Part shown: positions 47,262 to 58,279 of the stretch, in pieces
Layout: every line of letters begins with the position of its first letter
Position numbering within the stretch: the first letter of the stretch is position 1
From: Porticoccus hydrocarbonoclasticus MCTG13d
GTDB lineage: Bacteria > Pseudomonadota > Gammaproteobacteria > Pseudomonadales > Porticoccaceae
Assembly: GCF_000744735.1 (NCBI RefSeq)
Contig: NZ_JQMM01000001.1
Span: 1-64,000, forward strand
DNA: 64,000 nucleotides
Direction: 5' to 3'
Translations under genes and position numbers: made by a program
The notes under the pieces: model-generated
What the model saw: the letters and a program-made list of their open reading frames with translations, nothing else
The model's database searches: none
What the model was told of the DNA's origin: nothing

Positions 47262-47683
47262 CCAATATCAATTTCTACAAAATTAATGGTGGTTTCAATG
47301 AGTCGCTGATGCTGGCCTGCCAGTTGACGGAAAAAGCTTTTCAGCAGGGCCTGCAGGTATTGCTTCACACGGGTGACAAGGATGTTTCCCAACAACTCGA
47401 CGACCTGCTCTGGTCGTTCCGGCCGACCGCCTTTCTGCCCCACGCCATCGAATCAAAACCGGCTTCAGCCATCGCCATCAATCACAGTGATGACCCGGGG
47501 GAACACCACGGATTGCTGATCAACCTGTCGGAAGAGACACCGGGATGGTTTTCACGCTTTGAGAAAGCCATTGAGATCGTCTACGATGACCAGCGGGTGA
47601 TTGAATCGAAACGCGAGCGTTTCAGCTTTTATAAACACCGCGGGTATCCACTAAACTTTCACGACCTGAGCAACAAAAAATAG
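47258..47683 (+). CDS. holC: DNA polymerase III chi subunit
   Basis: A 141-residue subunit of the clamp loader that binds single-strand DNA-binding protein. Recognisable from the start TNINFYKINGGFNESLMLAC, the LDDLLWSF block, and the C-terminal KHRGYPLNFHDL. Location between pepA and valS is the standard synteny. Confidence 0.93.
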   Translation: MTNINFYKINGGFNESLMLACQLTEKAFQQGLQVLLHTGDKDVSQQLDDLLWSFRPTAFLPHAIESKPASAIAINHSDDPGEHHGLLINLSEETPGWFSRFEKAIEIVYDDQRVIESKRERFSFYKHRGYPLNFHDLSNKK

Positions 47684-47735
47684 TGTTGATCATCAGCAAT
47701 ACCAATCACTTTGCTGGCGGCCAGAGGTAGGCGCC

Positions 47736-48176
47736 ATGAACCATGAGCCCAAAGACCCGCGCAAGACGTTGATCGAAGAACTCGATCAGTTGCGTTACAC
47801 CCTCCACGACAGTCCTGAGGTTCAGCAGAATATTCCCATGCTGGATGAGACCCTCGACGACCTTGACGACCCGTTCGAGCTGGACATCCCGATTCTCACT
47901 GAGCCATTACTAGAAAGTGAACAAAATCCACCTGAAACGTCCAGCCACCCGGCTACTTTTCAAAACCCCCAAACCCCGCTGACATCACCGGCCGAACCTG
48001 CCGGTCAACCGAGGCATTCGACCCCGGCAGCAGCCAGCGTGGAGCTGGAGGATTTGCTGGATGAGCTGATTGCAGAATACCTGCCCGTCCTGGAACGCCA
48101 GCTACGGGAAAAACTGCGCCTGGCGCTCAGTTCGGATTCCGCAGAAGACGACGAAAACCACGTCGACGCAGGCTAG
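47736..48176 (+). CDS. Acidic protein of unknown function between holC and valS
   Basis: 146 residues, strongly acidic and Pro-rich in the middle (about 45-95, probably disordered). It starts MNHEPKDPRKTLIEELDQLR and ends with a helical, amphipathic segment (LEDLLDELIAEYLPVLERQL). Small proteins of this layout occupy the holC-valS gap in pseudomonads as far as I recall. No motif reveals a function. The ATG has AGAGG about 8 nt upstream. Confidence 0.7.
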   Translation: MNHEPKDPRKTLIEELDQLRYTLHDSPEVQQNIPMLDETLDDLDDPFELDIPILTEPLLESEQNPPETSSHPATFQNPQTPLTSPAEPAGQPRHSTPAAASVELEDLLDELIAEYLPVLERQLREKLRLALSSDSAEDDENHVDAG

Positions 48177-48266
48177 CTGGCCCTTTATAATCCCCGCCTT
48201 TACATTTATTTGCCCCGCTATCCGCCATGGGGTGTCATGTTCTGCCAAAAACCCCTACGAGTGCGC

Positions 48267-51056
48267 ATGGAAAAGACCTACAGTCCCCAAGATATTGAAT
48301 CCAAGTGGTACCAGACCTGGGAGCAGCAGGGTTATTTCAAACCCGGCTCAGATCCCCAGGCAGATCCCTATTGCATCATGATTCCGCCTCCGAATGTCAC
48401 TGGCAGCCTGCATATGGGCCACGGCTTTCAGGAAGCCATCATGGATGCCCTGATTCGCTATCATCGCATGCTGGGCAACAACACGCTCTGGCAAGTGGGG
48501 ACCGATCACGCGGGCATTGCCACCCAAATGGTCGTGGAGCGTCTGCTGGAGGCCGAAGGAGTCTCCCGGCACGACTTGGGCCGCGAAAAATTCATCGAAA
48601 AAGTCTGGGAGTGGAAAGCCCAGTCCGGTGGCAACATCACCCGACAGCTTCGCCGCCTGGGCGCATCGCCGGATTGGTCCCGGGAACGTTTCACCATGGA
48701 CGACGGCTTCTATAAAGCCGTTCAGGAAGTTTTCATTCGTCTCTATGAGGACGGTCTGATCTACCGCGGCAAGCGGCTGGTGAACTGGGACCCGGCACTA
48801 CACACTGCCATCTCTGACCTGGAAGTGATTGCCGAAGAGGAAAGCGGTCACCTCTGGCACTTCAAATACCCGCTGACCGACGGTAGTGGCTTTATGACTG
48901 TCGCCACTACCCGCCCGGAAACCATGCTGGGTGACACTGCCGTGGCAGTGAACCCCAACGATGAACGCTATACCCACCTCCTCGGCAAAACCGTCACCCT
49001 GCCCCTAGCGAATCGCGAAATCCCGATTATTGCCGACGACTATGTAGAACGCGAATTCGGCACTGGCTGCGTCAAAATCACCCCGGCCCACGATTTCAAT
49101 GACTACGCAGTCGGCCAGCGCCACCACCTGCCGATAATCAACATCTTTAACCACGATGCCCAACTCAACGACCAGGTGCCGGAAGCCTATCGCGGCCTGG
49201 ACCGCTTTGAGGCCCGCAAGCGCATTGTCAATGATCTGGATGCTCTAGGGCTGTTGGAAAAGGTCGACGACCACAAACTGAAAGTACCCCGGGGCGACCG
49301 CTCCGGGGTAGTGATCGAGCCCTACCTCACCGACCAGTGGTACGTAAAAGCCGCACCATTGGCGGAGAAGGCCATCGATGCTGTGGAAGACGGCAGCATC
49401 CAGTTCGTACCCAAACAGTACGAGAACATGTACTTCTCCTGGATGCGCGATATTCAGGACTGGTGTATATCCCGGCAACTGTGGTGGGGCCACCGCATTC
49501 CCGCCTGGTATGACAATCAGGGCAATGTTTACGTGGGCCGCAGCGAGGAAGACGTGCGCGAACGCCACAACCTCGGCGATACCGCTCTGAAACAGGACGA
49601 GGACGTGCTGGATACCTGGTTCTCCTCCGGCCTGTGGACCTTTGGCACCCTGGGCTGGCCCAATGCCGATAACGACCCGAATGTCGCCGAACTCCTGAAG
49701 ACTTTCCACCCCAGCAGCGTGCTGGTCACCGGCTTCGACATTATCTTCTTCTGGGTGGCCAGGATGATCATGATGACCCTGTATTTCATGAAGGAAGTAC
49801 CGTTTCACACGGTCTATGTGCACGGCCTGGTGCGCGACAGCCATGGCCAGAAAATGTCCAAGTCCAAGGGCAACGTGCTCGACCCTATCGATCTGATCGA
49901 CGGTATCGACCTTGAATCGCTGGTGAAGAAGCGCACGGCCGGACTGATGCGCCCGAAAGACGCCTCCAAGATCGAAAAACAGACCCGCAAAGAATTCCCG
50001 GACGGGATTGCCCCCTATGGCACAGACGCTCTGCGCTACACCTACTACTCGCTGGCCTCCACCGGCCGGGATATCAATTTCGATGTGGGCCGGATTGAAG
50101 GATTCCGCAATTTCTGCAATAAAATGTGGAATGCCGCCCGCTATGTACTGATGAATACCGAGGATCAGGACTGCGGTCAGGACAACAGCACTGACTATCA
50201 ACTGAGCCTGGCGGATCGCTGGATCATCGGTCGCCTGCAACAGGCCGAGAAGGCCGTTACAGAGGCTATCGACCATTACCGGCTCGATCTGGCATCACAG
50301 GCTATCTACGAATTTTTCTGGAATGAGTACTGCGACTGGTATCTGGAACTGTCCAAGCCGGTATTGTGGGACGACGACGCCGCTCCAGCCCTTAAAAAGG
50401 GCACCCGTCGCACTTTGGTGAGGGTGCTGGAGGCCACCTTGCGGCTGGCCCACCCGCTGATGCCTTTCATCACCGAAGAAATCTGGCAGCAAATCAAGGT
50501 GCTTGCCGGTGCCAAGGGCGACACCATCATGCTGCAGCCCTATCCCGAGGCCGACGACAGCCGCATCGACGAAACCGCCATCGCAGATATTGAATGGCTG
50601 AAGAGGGTAATCATCGGTATCCGCAACATCCGCGGTGAAATGAATATCACACCGGCAAAACATCTGCCCATTTATTTCAACAATGGTTCTGCCGATGACT
50701 TGCGCAAGTTGAACGACAACCGCCAGTTTCTCGCCAAACTGGCGAATCTCGAAGCCATCACCTGGCTGGAGCCGGGTGATGAGGCACCCATGTCGGCCAC
50801 GGCACTGGTGGGCAATATGGAAATTCTGGTTCCTATGGCAGGGCTGATCGACAAGGATGCGGAACTCGCGAGACTAAACAAGGAAATTGACAAACTGCAG
50901 AGAGAGCTGGAAAAAGTACAGAATAAACTTGGCAATGAAAACTTCGTCGGCAAAGCACCGGCCGAGGTCGTTGCCAAAGAGCGGGAAAGAATGGCCGACA
51001 TGGAGGCTACGCTGGATAAACTCTCACAGCAGTGCACCACCATCAATGCGCTCTGA
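48267..51056 (+). CDS. valS: Valyl-tRNA synthetase
   Basis: A class I synthetase of 929 residues when started at [14 protein letters not shown] (E. coli starts MEKTYNPQDIEQ); the 19-residue longer frame is unlikely. The HIGH-type motif appears in [15 protein letters not shown] and KMSKS in [13 protein letters not shown]. The editing (CP1) domain lies between (about 190-340, with [16 protein letters not shown]). The C-terminal coiled coil ([20 protein letters not shown]) clamps tRNA. Confidence 0.98.
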   Translation: MEKTYSPQDIESKWYQTWEQQGYFKPGSDPQADPYCIMIPPPNVTGSLHMGHGFQEAIMDALIRYHRMLGNNTLWQVGTDHAGIATQMVVERLLEAEGVSRHDLGREKFIEKVWEWKAQSGGNITRQLRRLGASPDWSRERFTMDDGFYKAVQEVFIRLYEDGLIYRGKRLVNWDPALHTAISDLEVIAEEESGHLWHFKYPLTDGSGFMTVATTRPETMLGDTAVAVNPNDERYTHLLGKTVTLPLANREIPIIADDYVEREFGTGCVKITPAHDFNDYAVGQRHHLPIINIFNHDAQLNDQVPEAYRGLDRFEARKRIVNDLDALGLLEKVDDHKLKVPRGDRSGVVIEPYLTDQWYVKAAPLAEKAIDAVEDGSIQFVPKQYENMYFSWMRDIQDWCISRQLWWGHRIPAWYDNQGNVYVGRSEEDVRERHNLGDTALKQDEDVLDTWFSSGLWTFGTLGWPNADNDPNVAELLKTFHPSSVLVTGFDIIFFWVARMIMMTLYFMKEVPFHTVYVHGLVRDSHGQKMSKSKGNVLDPIDLIDGIDLESLVKKRTAGLMRPKDASKIEKQTRKEFPDGIAPYGTDALRYTYYSLASTGRDINFDVGRIEGFRNFCNKMWNAARYVLMNTEDQDCGQDNSTDYQLSLADRWIIGRLQQAEKAVTEAIDHYRLDLASQAIYEFFWNEYCDWYLELSKPVLWDDDAAPALKKGTRRTLVRVLEATLRLAHPLMPFITEEIWQQIKVLAGAKGDTIMLQPYPEADDSRIDETAIADIEWLKRVIIGIRNIRGEMNITPAKHLPIYFNNGSADDLRKLNDNRQFLAKLANLEAITWLEPGDEAPMSATALVGNMEILVPMAGLIDKDAELARLNKEIDKLQRELEKVQNKLGNENFVGKAPAEVVAKERERMADMEATLDKLSQQCTTINAL

Positions 51057-51080
51057 AGCCCCCTACCCTCTACTGCCGTC

Positions 51081-52274
51081 TCAGGTATTCACCGGATCAG
51101 TGATCGCCACCGGTGAATCCTGACGGGTTCCATTTCCCATGCTCGATGGTAACTGGTTCGTCATGACCACACTGTTTTTACCCCGACGCTTGGCCTCATA
51201 CATGGCAGCATCGGCAGATTTCAGCGAAGCCGATAAAGGAGCATCCTGTTGCTGGGCAGCAACCCCTAAGCTCATGCTAAGGTCAATCGACTCGCCATCC
51301 ACCAGAATTTTACTGGTGGCCACACAGTCTCTAACTTTCTCAGCCAGCACTTTCGCACCCTCAGCATCGGTATCTGCGAGCAATAACAAAAACTCCTCAC
51401 CCCCCCAGCGAGCGGCGAGATCATCTTCCCGGACCAAACTGCTGATAAGTTTACCTACAGTCGACAACACCCGATCCCCAACATCATGGCCGTAGCGGTC
51501 ATTAATCTGCTTGAAGTCGTCCATATCGCCAAGAATCACGGCATAACTACCCTCTCCCTGGGTACTGCGTTGCTCCTGCTTGCCCAGATACTCCCGCAAA
51601 CCGCGTCGATTGGCCAGGCCGGTCAATTCATCCGTACAGGCCTGTATATCAAGTTCACGCCAGGTAGCCTGCAATCGTTGTCGGGTCTGGTGACGGATAT
51701 ACTCCACTGAAAAGGAAATCCAGGCTAGGATTAGGTAAGCAGCCCAGAACCGAAACAGAATCTCTGTCGAATGGGGAGATGAATAGAAAGCGGATGGCCA
51801 GAACAGCAGCCATGTGGTGCCACTGATTAGCAGCAATACCAGAATTAAACCCCGCTGGTAGCCAAGCAGATGAAAAAACAGCGGCAACATCACCAGGCAC
51901 CAAAGCAGTCCGGACCATTCCACATCTTCGACCAACAACCAGAAGAAATGTAAAAAGACCATGATAATCAGGGTCAACCGGAGTATGACGACGGTCAGTC
52001 GAGCACTGGTGCCGCCCTTGTTGAGCAACAGAATATAGAAGAAGGTGATGATCAATCCGGCTGCCAGGGTAACCAGATTTGTCCATACCGGACCCAGGTC
52101 CGCATAGATATCCCAGAGCGACAGGGCCGTCATCACCAGCCCGCCGGTCAGCATCAGAATACCGATGATCACTGACTGCCACTGCGCCTCTGCAAGGGCC
52201 GCAGCACGCTGCGGTGCGCGATTGATTTTATCGCACCAGTCCAGCTTTTCTTGATAGCCTGACTTCCCCGCCAT
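51081..52274 (-). CDS. Membrane-bound diguanylate cyclase
   Basis: A 397-residue GGDEF protein. Six hydrophobic helices (about 30-190) form an N-terminal membrane sensor without a recognisable named domain. The GGDEF domain (about 225-385) has an intact RWGGEEF A-site, and REDD is at the position of the RxxD inhibitory I-site, so it probably makes c-di-GMP with product feedback. Started at ATG 52274 (AAGGAG lies 11 nt upstream); a GTG nine codons earlier is possible. It is convergent with valS, a common neighbourhood. Confidence 0.88.
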   Translation of the reverse strand: MAGKSGYQEKLDWCDKINRAPQRAAALAEAQWQSVIIGILMLTGGLVMTALSLWDIYADLGPVWTNLVTLAAGLIITFFYILLLNKGGTSARLTVVILRLTLIIMVFLHFFWLLVEDVEWSGLLWCLVMLPLFFHLLGYQRGLILVLLLISGTTWLLFWPSAFYSSPHSTEILFRFWAAYLILAWISFSVEYIRHQTRQRLQATWRELDIQACTDELTGLANRRGLREYLGKQEQRSTQGEGSYAVILGDMDDFKQINDRYGHDVGDRVLSTVGKLISSLVREDDLAARWGGEEFLLLLADTDAEGAKVLAEKVRDCVATSKILVDGESIDLSMSLGVAAQQQDAPLSASLKSADAAMYEAKRRGKNSVVMTNQLPSSMGNGTRQDSPVAITDPVNT

Positions 52275-52465
52275 AACCCGTTGATCTCCTTGAACATACA
52301 CCCATTTTGAAAAACGGATGTCACGGTATTATTGATCGTACTCAAAACACTTCCGACTATTGATATGATAGCGGTTTATTCAAAGTGTCATTCACGCTCA
52401 CCCCCGCAGGCAACATCTCGTGGGGGTCGTACCCTGGCAAGGGCGGCGCAAGGAACCCGAGAAAA

Positions 52466-53992
52466 CTACTCAGGGCGCATATGAGGGAACAGTAACACAT
52501 CCCTGATCGAAGGCGAGTCCGTGAGCAGCATCACCAGACGATCAATACCGATTCCTTCACCAGCAGTGGGTGGCAGACCGTACTCGAGTGCACGAATATA
52601 ATCTGCATCATAATGCATTGCCTCGTCATCCCCAGCCTCTTTTTCTGCCACTTGGGCACGAAAACGCGCCGCCTGGTCCTCTGCATCGTTCAGCTCGGAA
52701 AAGCCATTGGCGATCTCACGACCTCCGACGAAAAACTCAAAACGCTCGGTGACAAAAGGATTCCGGTCACTGCGACGGGCCAGTGGCGACACCTCAGTGG
52801 GATACTCGGTGATAAAGGTCGGCTGATCGAGGCGGTGCTCGACAGTTTTTTCGAAAATTTCGATCTGTACCTTGCCCAGCCCCCAATTGTCCTTGAGGGG
52901 AATATCGAGATGCTCAGCGAGTTCCCTGGCGCCTTCCGGGTCGGAGAGTGCCGCTGCACTGACATCCGGATTGAAGTGGAGAATGGCATCGAATACCGAC
53001 AGGCGACGGAAAGGCTTGGCAAAGTCGTAACGGGTTTCCTGCAACACCTCGCCCTCGGCGTTTTTAACCGTGCTGACAACTTCGGGACTACCGAGCACCT
53101 CGACAGCCAGACTGCGCAGCATATCTTCGGTCAGATCCATGAGATCGTGATAATCCGCATAGGCCTGATAGAATTCCAGCATCGTGAATTCGGGGTTGTG
53201 ACGGGTCGAGAGCCCCTCGTTACGGAAGTTGCGATTGATCTCATAAACCCGCTCAAAACCGCCGACCACCAGCCGCTTAAGATATAATTCGGGGGCGACC
53301 CGTAGATACATATCGATGTCGAGCGCATTGTGGTGTGTGACAAACGGCTTAGCCGTAGCACCGCCGGGAATCACCTGCAGCATGGGGGTTTCCACCTCCA
53401 TAAACGCCCGGTTGTTGAGATAGCGACGAATAAAATCAATCACACTCGAGCGGATGCGGAACAGTTCGCGAATCTCCGGGTTGACGATCAGATCCACATA
53501 GCGCTGGCGATAGCGCAGCTCCTGGTCGGCGAGACCATGGTACTTGTCAGGCAGCGGCCGCAACGCCTTCGTCAGCAACTGGAATTGCTCCATATTTACG
53601 TAAAGATCGCCCTTGCCCGACTTGTGCAGCACACCGGCGACTCCGACGATATCGCCCAGATCCAGACGCTTGGCAAAACTGCGCGCCTCCTTACTGACGT
53701 AAAGCTGGATGGCCCCCGAGGCATCCTGCAACACCATAAAAGCACCGCGATTGCGGATGACACGCCCGGCCACACTAGCCTGGTAATGGCGGGACTCGAG
53801 GGATTCCTTGGACTCTTCACCATAGTCGGCCTGTAGCGATGCCGCCTGATTTGCGGGGCGGAAATCATTGGGAAACGGAGTGCCACCGGCAGCCTCGGCC
53901 TCAGACCGGATAGCGGCCAGCTTGGCGCGACGCTCGGTGATCAGCCTGTTTTCTTCTGCTTGGTCGGTGGTGTTTTTGGGTGTATCAGTCAT
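52466..53992 (-). CDS. lysS: Lysyl-tRNA synthetase (class II)
   Basis: 508 residues (E. coli 505) when started at the ATG at 53992; an upstream GTG adds four residues. The N-terminal OB-fold anticodon domain is followed by motif 2 ([20 protein letters not shown]) and motif 3 ([20 protein letters not shown]). It pairs with prfB upstream, 45 nt away, the same order as in E. coli. Confidence 0.98.
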   Translation of the reverse strand: MTDTPKNTTDQAEENRLITERRAKLAAIRSEAEAAGGTPFPNDFRPANQAASLQADYGEESKESLESRHYQASVAGRVIRNRGAFMVLQDASGAIQLYVSKEARSFAKRLDLGDIVGVAGVLHKSGKGDLYVNMEQFQLLTKALRPLPDKYHGLADQELRYRQRYVDLIVNPEIRELFRIRSSVIDFIRRYLNNRAFMEVETPMLQVIPGGATAKPFVTHHNALDIDMYLRVAPELYLKRLVVGGFERVYEINRNFRNEGLSTRHNPEFTMLEFYQAYADYHDLMDLTEDMLRSLAVEVLGSPEVVSTVKNAEGEVLQETRYDFAKPFRRLSVFDAILHFNPDVSAAALSDPEGARELAEHLDIPLKDNWGLGKVQIEIFEKTVEHRLDQPTFITEYPTEVSPLARRSDRNPFVTERFEFFVGGREIANGFSELNDAEDQAARFRAQVAEKEAGDDEAMHYDADYIRALEYGLPPTAGEGIGIDRLVMLLTDSPSIRDVLLFPHMRPE

Positions 53993-54037
53993 GAAATCTA
54001 CCACATGGGTTGGGCCGGACCGGGACAGGTGCGGTTA

Positions 54038-55133
54038 TCACAGACCGGCTTTGAGTGAGGCTTCAATGAAGCGATCCAGATCACCATCCAGCACGGCCTG
54101 GCAATTACTGGTCTGGACGTTAGTGCGCAAATCCTTGATACGCTGGTCATCGAGAACATAGGAGCGAATCTGGCTGCCCCAGCCGATATCCGACTTGCTG
54201 TCCTCCAGAGCCTGAGCGGCCTCGCTGCGTTTCAGCATTTCCCGCTCATACAACCTGGCGCGCAACATTTTCCAACACTTGTCCCGGTTCTGGTGTTGGG
54301 ATCGCTCGCTCTGACAGGACACCACCACACCAGTCGGTTCGTGGGTCAGGCGTACTGCCGAATCGGTCTTGTTAATGTGCTGACCACCGGCGCCGCTGGC
54401 CCGATAGGTATCGGTCCGGACATCGGCAGGATTGATATCAATTTCCACATCGTCGTCAATTTCGGGGGAAACAAACACCGAGCTGAACGAGGTATGACGG
54501 CGATTGCCTGAATCAAACGGTGACTTACGCACCAACCGATGCACGCCCGTCTCCGTGCGAAGCCAACCGAAAGCGTATTCACCTTCAAAAAGAATCGTTG
54601 CACTCTTGATACCGGCCACTTCGCCAGCAGAACATTCCTCGAGGGTGGTTTTAAAGCCCTTTTCATCGCCCCAGCGCAAATACATACGCAACAGCATTTC
54701 GGCCCAATCCTGCGCTTCGGTTCCACCGGAACCGGCCTGAATATCCAGAAAGGCATTATTGGGGTCCATTTCACCCGAAAACATCCGGCGAAATTCCAGC
54801 TTTTCCAGCTGCGCGGTGAGCTGCTCCACTTCGGATTCAATGTCCGCTACAGCGCCGGCATCGTCCTCCTCCACCGCCATATCGAGCAGGTCTTTGGCAT
54901 CGGCAATACCGCTGTCCAGTGTTTCGATGGTTGTCACAATAAGTTCCAGTGACGAGCGCTCACGCCCCAGTTGCTGGGCGCGATCCGGATCATTCCATAC
55001 ATCGGCAGCGCCAAGCTCCAGCTCGACCTCGGTCAGGCGATCTTTCTTGTTGGCAAAGTCAAAGATACCCCCTAAGCACGTCTGTGCGTACCTGAAGATC
55101 CTCGAGAGCGTGACGAAGTGGACTGATTTCCAT
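54038..55133 (-). CDS. prfB: Peptide chain release factor 2, expressed by programmed +1 frameshift
   Basis: RF2 recognises UGA and UAA stops. The gene is in two frames: 24 codons from the ATG at 55133 end at an in-frame TGA (55061-55059). Ribosomes slip one base at CTT-TGA and continue from 55060 to the stop at 54038, giving 364 residues (E. coli 365). The [15 protein letters not shown] block contains the peptidyl-hydrolase GGQ. The frameshift sequence is identical to that of E. coli. Low RF2 favours frameshifting, which is an autoregulatory loop. Without the shift the short product ends VLRGYL. Confidence 0.97.
55058..55073 (-). promoter_or_regulatory. prfB programmed +1 frameshift site
   Basis: AGGGGGTATCTTTGAC is present: the SD-like AGGGGG is three bases upstream of the CTT slip codon, followed by TGA-C. 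It is the canonical RF2 recoding signal. Confidence 0.97.
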
Positions 55134-55334
55134 GAACAATGGCCAAGAGTGTGAGAAAAAAACGAGGCCGGATTCTAACGGATTCCTGCCCGGTTCTCCA
55201 GAGATGCGTCCGTTTGCCTTATCTGGCTGCATCACAGAAGCGATCCACAATCGACTTGCCTGCGTACAAACCGTCAATGATGACAATTTTTCCACTAACC
55301 GGATGGCTGTAGGCAACTCTCCGGGGCTGCTGAT

Positions 55335-55766
55335 ATGAATAGGTTACTTATAAAAATGCCCATAACAATAAAATGGAGGCGCGCCTTGAAACTCCCGACT
55401 CTGACGCTTGTTGTACTAACCGGATTTATCGCATTGCCCGCATTGTCGGACACTCACGGCTGGCAGTACATTAATGCACTGCCACCTATCCAGCGGGAAG
55501 TTCATGACACCTGGAAAATCCAGCTAAACCGTGATGAAGGCAACCATAATGCGCCCGACAATAGAGCCATTTCAGAGGATTTCTTCTTCGCCGTGCAGTG
55601 GTCAATCCTGTGGGAATTTGCCTCCCTTTGGGCCACCCCCGGCGGCGAGGGGGTACCCCGGCCTGTGCTGTTCATCCAGTACGGTGAAGAACCGTCACTG
55701 CACAGGCAGCAGGAGACACAGGCAGGAGAGCACGAAAGTTACCTCGGTGCAAAAATGCTGTTTTAA
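55335..55766 (+). CDS. Secreted protein of unknown function
   Basis: 143 residues. A long N-terminal extension leads to a signal-type segment (LKLPTLTLVVLTGFIALPALS), then about 100 mature residues rich in Trp and acidic residues (HGWQYINALPPIQREVHDTW, SEDFFFAVQWSILWEF). No family is recognised. It converges on the ABC permease gene and is separated from prfB by about 200 nt. A later in-frame ATG (MPITIKWRRALK) gives a more standard signal peptide. Confidence 0.6.
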   Translation: MNRLLIKMPITIKWRRALKLPTLTLVVLTGFIALPALSDTHGWQYINALPPIQREVHDTWKIQLNRDEGNHNAPDNRAISEDFFFAVQWSILWEFASLWATPGGEGVPRPVLFIQYGEEPSLHRQQETQAGEHESYLGAKMLF

Positions 55767-55771
55767 CGGTT

Positions 55772-58279
55772 TCAGATATCGAGATTCCCCAGTACCTGCA
55801 GCGGAGGCAGGCGCACCGCCTTGCGCGTGTAGAGCACGCCGAGCACCCCAATCAACAGCGCCCCAGCCAGGGGACCCCAAAACCACAGTTCGACATGGAG
55901 CCCAAAGGGCGCCTCGAACATACGCCGCTGCAACAGGAACAATGCCAATTCTGCACCGACGGCGGCCAGCAACCCGGCCAGCGCGCCCAGCGCACCGAAC
56001 TCCACCGACTGCACTGTCAATATGCGCCGGGCCGTGCTGCCCAGTGTTCGCAGAATGGCGCTTTCCTGCAGCCGTTCGGCCATCGACAGTTTCACTGCGG
56101 CCAGCATGACCAACACCCCACAACCAAGAATCAGCAGCGTCATCAACTCCAGTCCATGAGTCACCTGGCTCACCATGGAGCGAATCCGTTCAATCACCAT
56201 ATCCAGTTCAATTACCAATACCGTGGGATATTGACTGAGCAGTGTATTGACGAACGGTTTCTGTTCCGGCGGCAGGTACAGGCTGGTCATGAAAATTCGC
56301 GGATACTTCTCCAGATACCCATCGGGAAACAGCACGTAAAAATTGGGGGTCATGGTGTCCCAGTTGAGGCTGCGGATACTGGTAATCACCCCATCGAAGG
56401 TAAGCCCGCCCACACTGAAGGTGAGACGACTGCCCAGCGTCACCCCGATTTCACTGGCCAGATCCTCTTCAATCGATACCGGCGCTACATTCACGCCATG
56501 CCGTTCAGCGAAGTGGGTCAGCTCTTCCCACCACTGCCCTTCTTCCACCCTGTTGCCTTCGGGCAACTGATCGGTCCAACTCAGATTCAGTTCACGGCGC
56601 AGGGCGTTATTCTGCTCCACCAGCTCATCGGAAGGCGGCTGACCATCAATCAGCGTTATCCGCCCCCGAACCATGGCATACCAGCCCACCGAACTGAGCT
56701 GGTTATCTGCCAACAGACGTTTCACACCATCCAGTTCGTGGGGAGCCACATTGACCAGAAAGTGATTGGGCGCATCTTCGGCCAGTTGCCAGCGCCACTG
56801 CTCCATCAGGGTGGTACGCACCATCACCAGCGTCATCAGAATCGCCATGGCCCCGGCAAACCCGGTCAGCAACACCAGTGTTTGTCCACGGCGACGCCAC
56901 AGGTTAGCCAGGGCCAGCCGCCATACACTGCCCGCCCGGTTACCCAGTCGTCGGGCCAGATTCAATAACAGCCAGCCAGGGCCCATCACCGCCAGTGCTG
57001 TCACTACCAGCCCCGCCAGAATTGCCAGCGTCAGGGCTATACTCTGGCTGTACCAGAGCAACATCAGCAGAATAACCAGCAAACCAATTACCAGTCGCTT
57101 CATCGCGCTTACCGGGTGGACGGGCACATCCCGTCGCAACACCGCCAGCGGCGACAGGGACGGCAGATGCCAGAGAGCCGGCAGGGCAAAACCCACCAGA
57201 CACAGCATGCCGGTCGCCAAACCTACCAGCCACGGCCGCCAACCGGCCTGAGGCAGATTGACCGGCAGCAATTCGCGCACCAGAAAGACCAGTGATTCAT
57301 GCACCAGCCAGCCTATCGCCAGCCCCATCAGGGAGCCCGCCAGCGCCAACCAGAAGGTCTGCTGCCAGTAAAGTGATCGCACACGGCGGGCAGACAGCCC
57401 CCAGCTTTTCAACAACGCCACAGCCGCTGTTTGCCCGACAGCGTAATGGCGACTGGCCAGGGCCAGGGCAATACCGGCCAGGACAACACCCAGGCTGCCT
57501 GCCAGGATCAGGAACCGCCGCCCCTGGATCAGCGTATCGGCAATACCCGCCTGCGCTTCATCGGGCGACAGAAGCCGGTCATGACTGTTAAGTTGCGGCT
57601 CGAGCCAGGCGAGATAACTGGCCAGATCGCTGTCTTCACCCGCCAGCAACAAACGGTAATCGACCCGACTGCCGGGCTGGATCACCCCTGATGCGTTCAA
57701 ATCCTGCCAGCTCATCAGCACCCGGGCGCCAAACAGGGAGAAAGAGCCGCCACGATCCGGCTCTTCGACAATGACTTTGGTGACTCGCAACGTGACTTCC
57801 CCCACCTCCAGCGAGTCACCAAGTTCCATTTTCAGAATAGGCAGAAGACGGCTGTCCACCCAGACCTCACCTGCTGGTGGACCGTGGTTTACCGACTCAA
57901 AAAACTCGGGGGTTGTTACAAAAGTGCGCTCGGCCAGTGTCAACAGGCCGCGCAGGGGATAGCCGGACTGCACGGCTTTCACCGCTGCAAGGTGGTTGTT
58001 ATCCCCGCTGTAGACCATGGAAGCAAACAGTGCCATCTGCACGGTTTCCAAGCGCTCATCATCCGCGCGCCGCAACCAGTCGTCCGGGATGGCACGGCTA
58101 GTGCGAACCTGGGCATCCGCGGCCAACAGGTGGCTGGACTCTTTAACCAACGCTTTTTCTACCCTGTCTGCCAGCAGGGCAACCGCAGTCACGACAACCA
58201 CCGCCATGACCAGCGACCAGAAAATCAGGGCCAATTGACCGCCGCGCCAACTGCGCCACAACAGTTTCCAGGCCATCAT
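55772..58279 (-). CDS. ybbP: FtsX-like ABC transporter permease (YbbP type)
   Basis: An 835-residue permease with two FtsX-like domains and about ten membrane helices, beginning MMAWKLLWRSWRGGQLALIF. The first periplasmic domain is at about 45-250 and the MacB-like C-terminal block (LMTLLILGCGVLVMLAAVKL, LRTLGSTARRILTVQSVEFG) ends the protein. Its ATG overlaps the stop of the ATPase gene (ATGA). The tesA gene lies just beyond, the YbbA-YbbP-TesA arrangement of E. coli. Proposed to export or extract hydrophobic compounds; substrate unknown. Confidence 0.88.
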   Translation of the reverse strand: MMAWKLLWRSWRGGQLALIFWSLVMAVVVVTAVALLADRVEKALVKESSHLLAADAQVRTSRAIPDDWLRRADDERLETVQMALFASMVYSGDNNHLAAVKAVQSGYPLRGLLTLAERTFVTTPEFFESVNHGPPAGEVWVDSRLLPILKMELGDSLEVGEVTLRVTKVIVEEPDRGGSFSLFGARVLMSWQDLNASGVIQPGSRVDYRLLLAGEDSDLASYLAWLEPQLNSHDRLLSPDEAQAGIADTLIQGRRFLILAGSLGVVLAGIALALASRHYAVGQTAAVALLKSWGLSARRVRSLYWQQTFWLALAGSLMGLAIGWLVHESLVFLVRELLPVNLPQAGWRPWLVGLATGMLCLVGFALPALWHLPSLSPLAVLRRDVPVHPVSAMKRLVIGLLVILLMLLWYSQSIALTLAILAGLVVTALAVMGPGWLLLNLARRLGNRAGSVWRLALANLWRRRGQTLVLLTGFAGAMAILMTLVMVRTTLMEQWRWQLAEDAPNHFLVNVAPHELDGVKRLLADNQLSSVGWYAMVRGRITLIDGQPPSDELVEQNNALRRELNLSWTDQLPEGNRVEEGQWWEELTHFAERHGVNVAPVSIEEDLASEIGVTLGSRLTFSVGGLTFDGVITSIRSLNWDTMTPNFYVLFPDGYLEKYPRIFMTSLYLPPEQKPFVNTLLSQYPTVLVIELDMVIERIRSMVSQVTHGLELMTLLILGCGVLVMLAAVKLSMAERLQESAILRTLGSTARRILTVQSVEFGALGALAGLLAAVGAELALFLLQRRMFEAPFGLHVELWFWGPLAGALLIGVLGVLYTRKAVRLPPLQVLGNLDI

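Noticed and set aside
49245-50276. Minus-strand frame of about 340 codons opposite valS
   Set aside because: Shadow of valS; composition follows the complementary codons and there is no domain.
52380-52450. Possible terminator between the diguanylate cyclase and lysS (ACCCCC...GGGGGT)
   Set aside because: A plausible stem with a 12-nt loop exists, but no T-run follows on either strand, so I do not call a terminator.
55895-56968. Plus-strand frame of about 357 codons opposite ybbP
   Set aside because: His- and Gln-rich image of the permease gene, with no promoter or ribosome-binding site.
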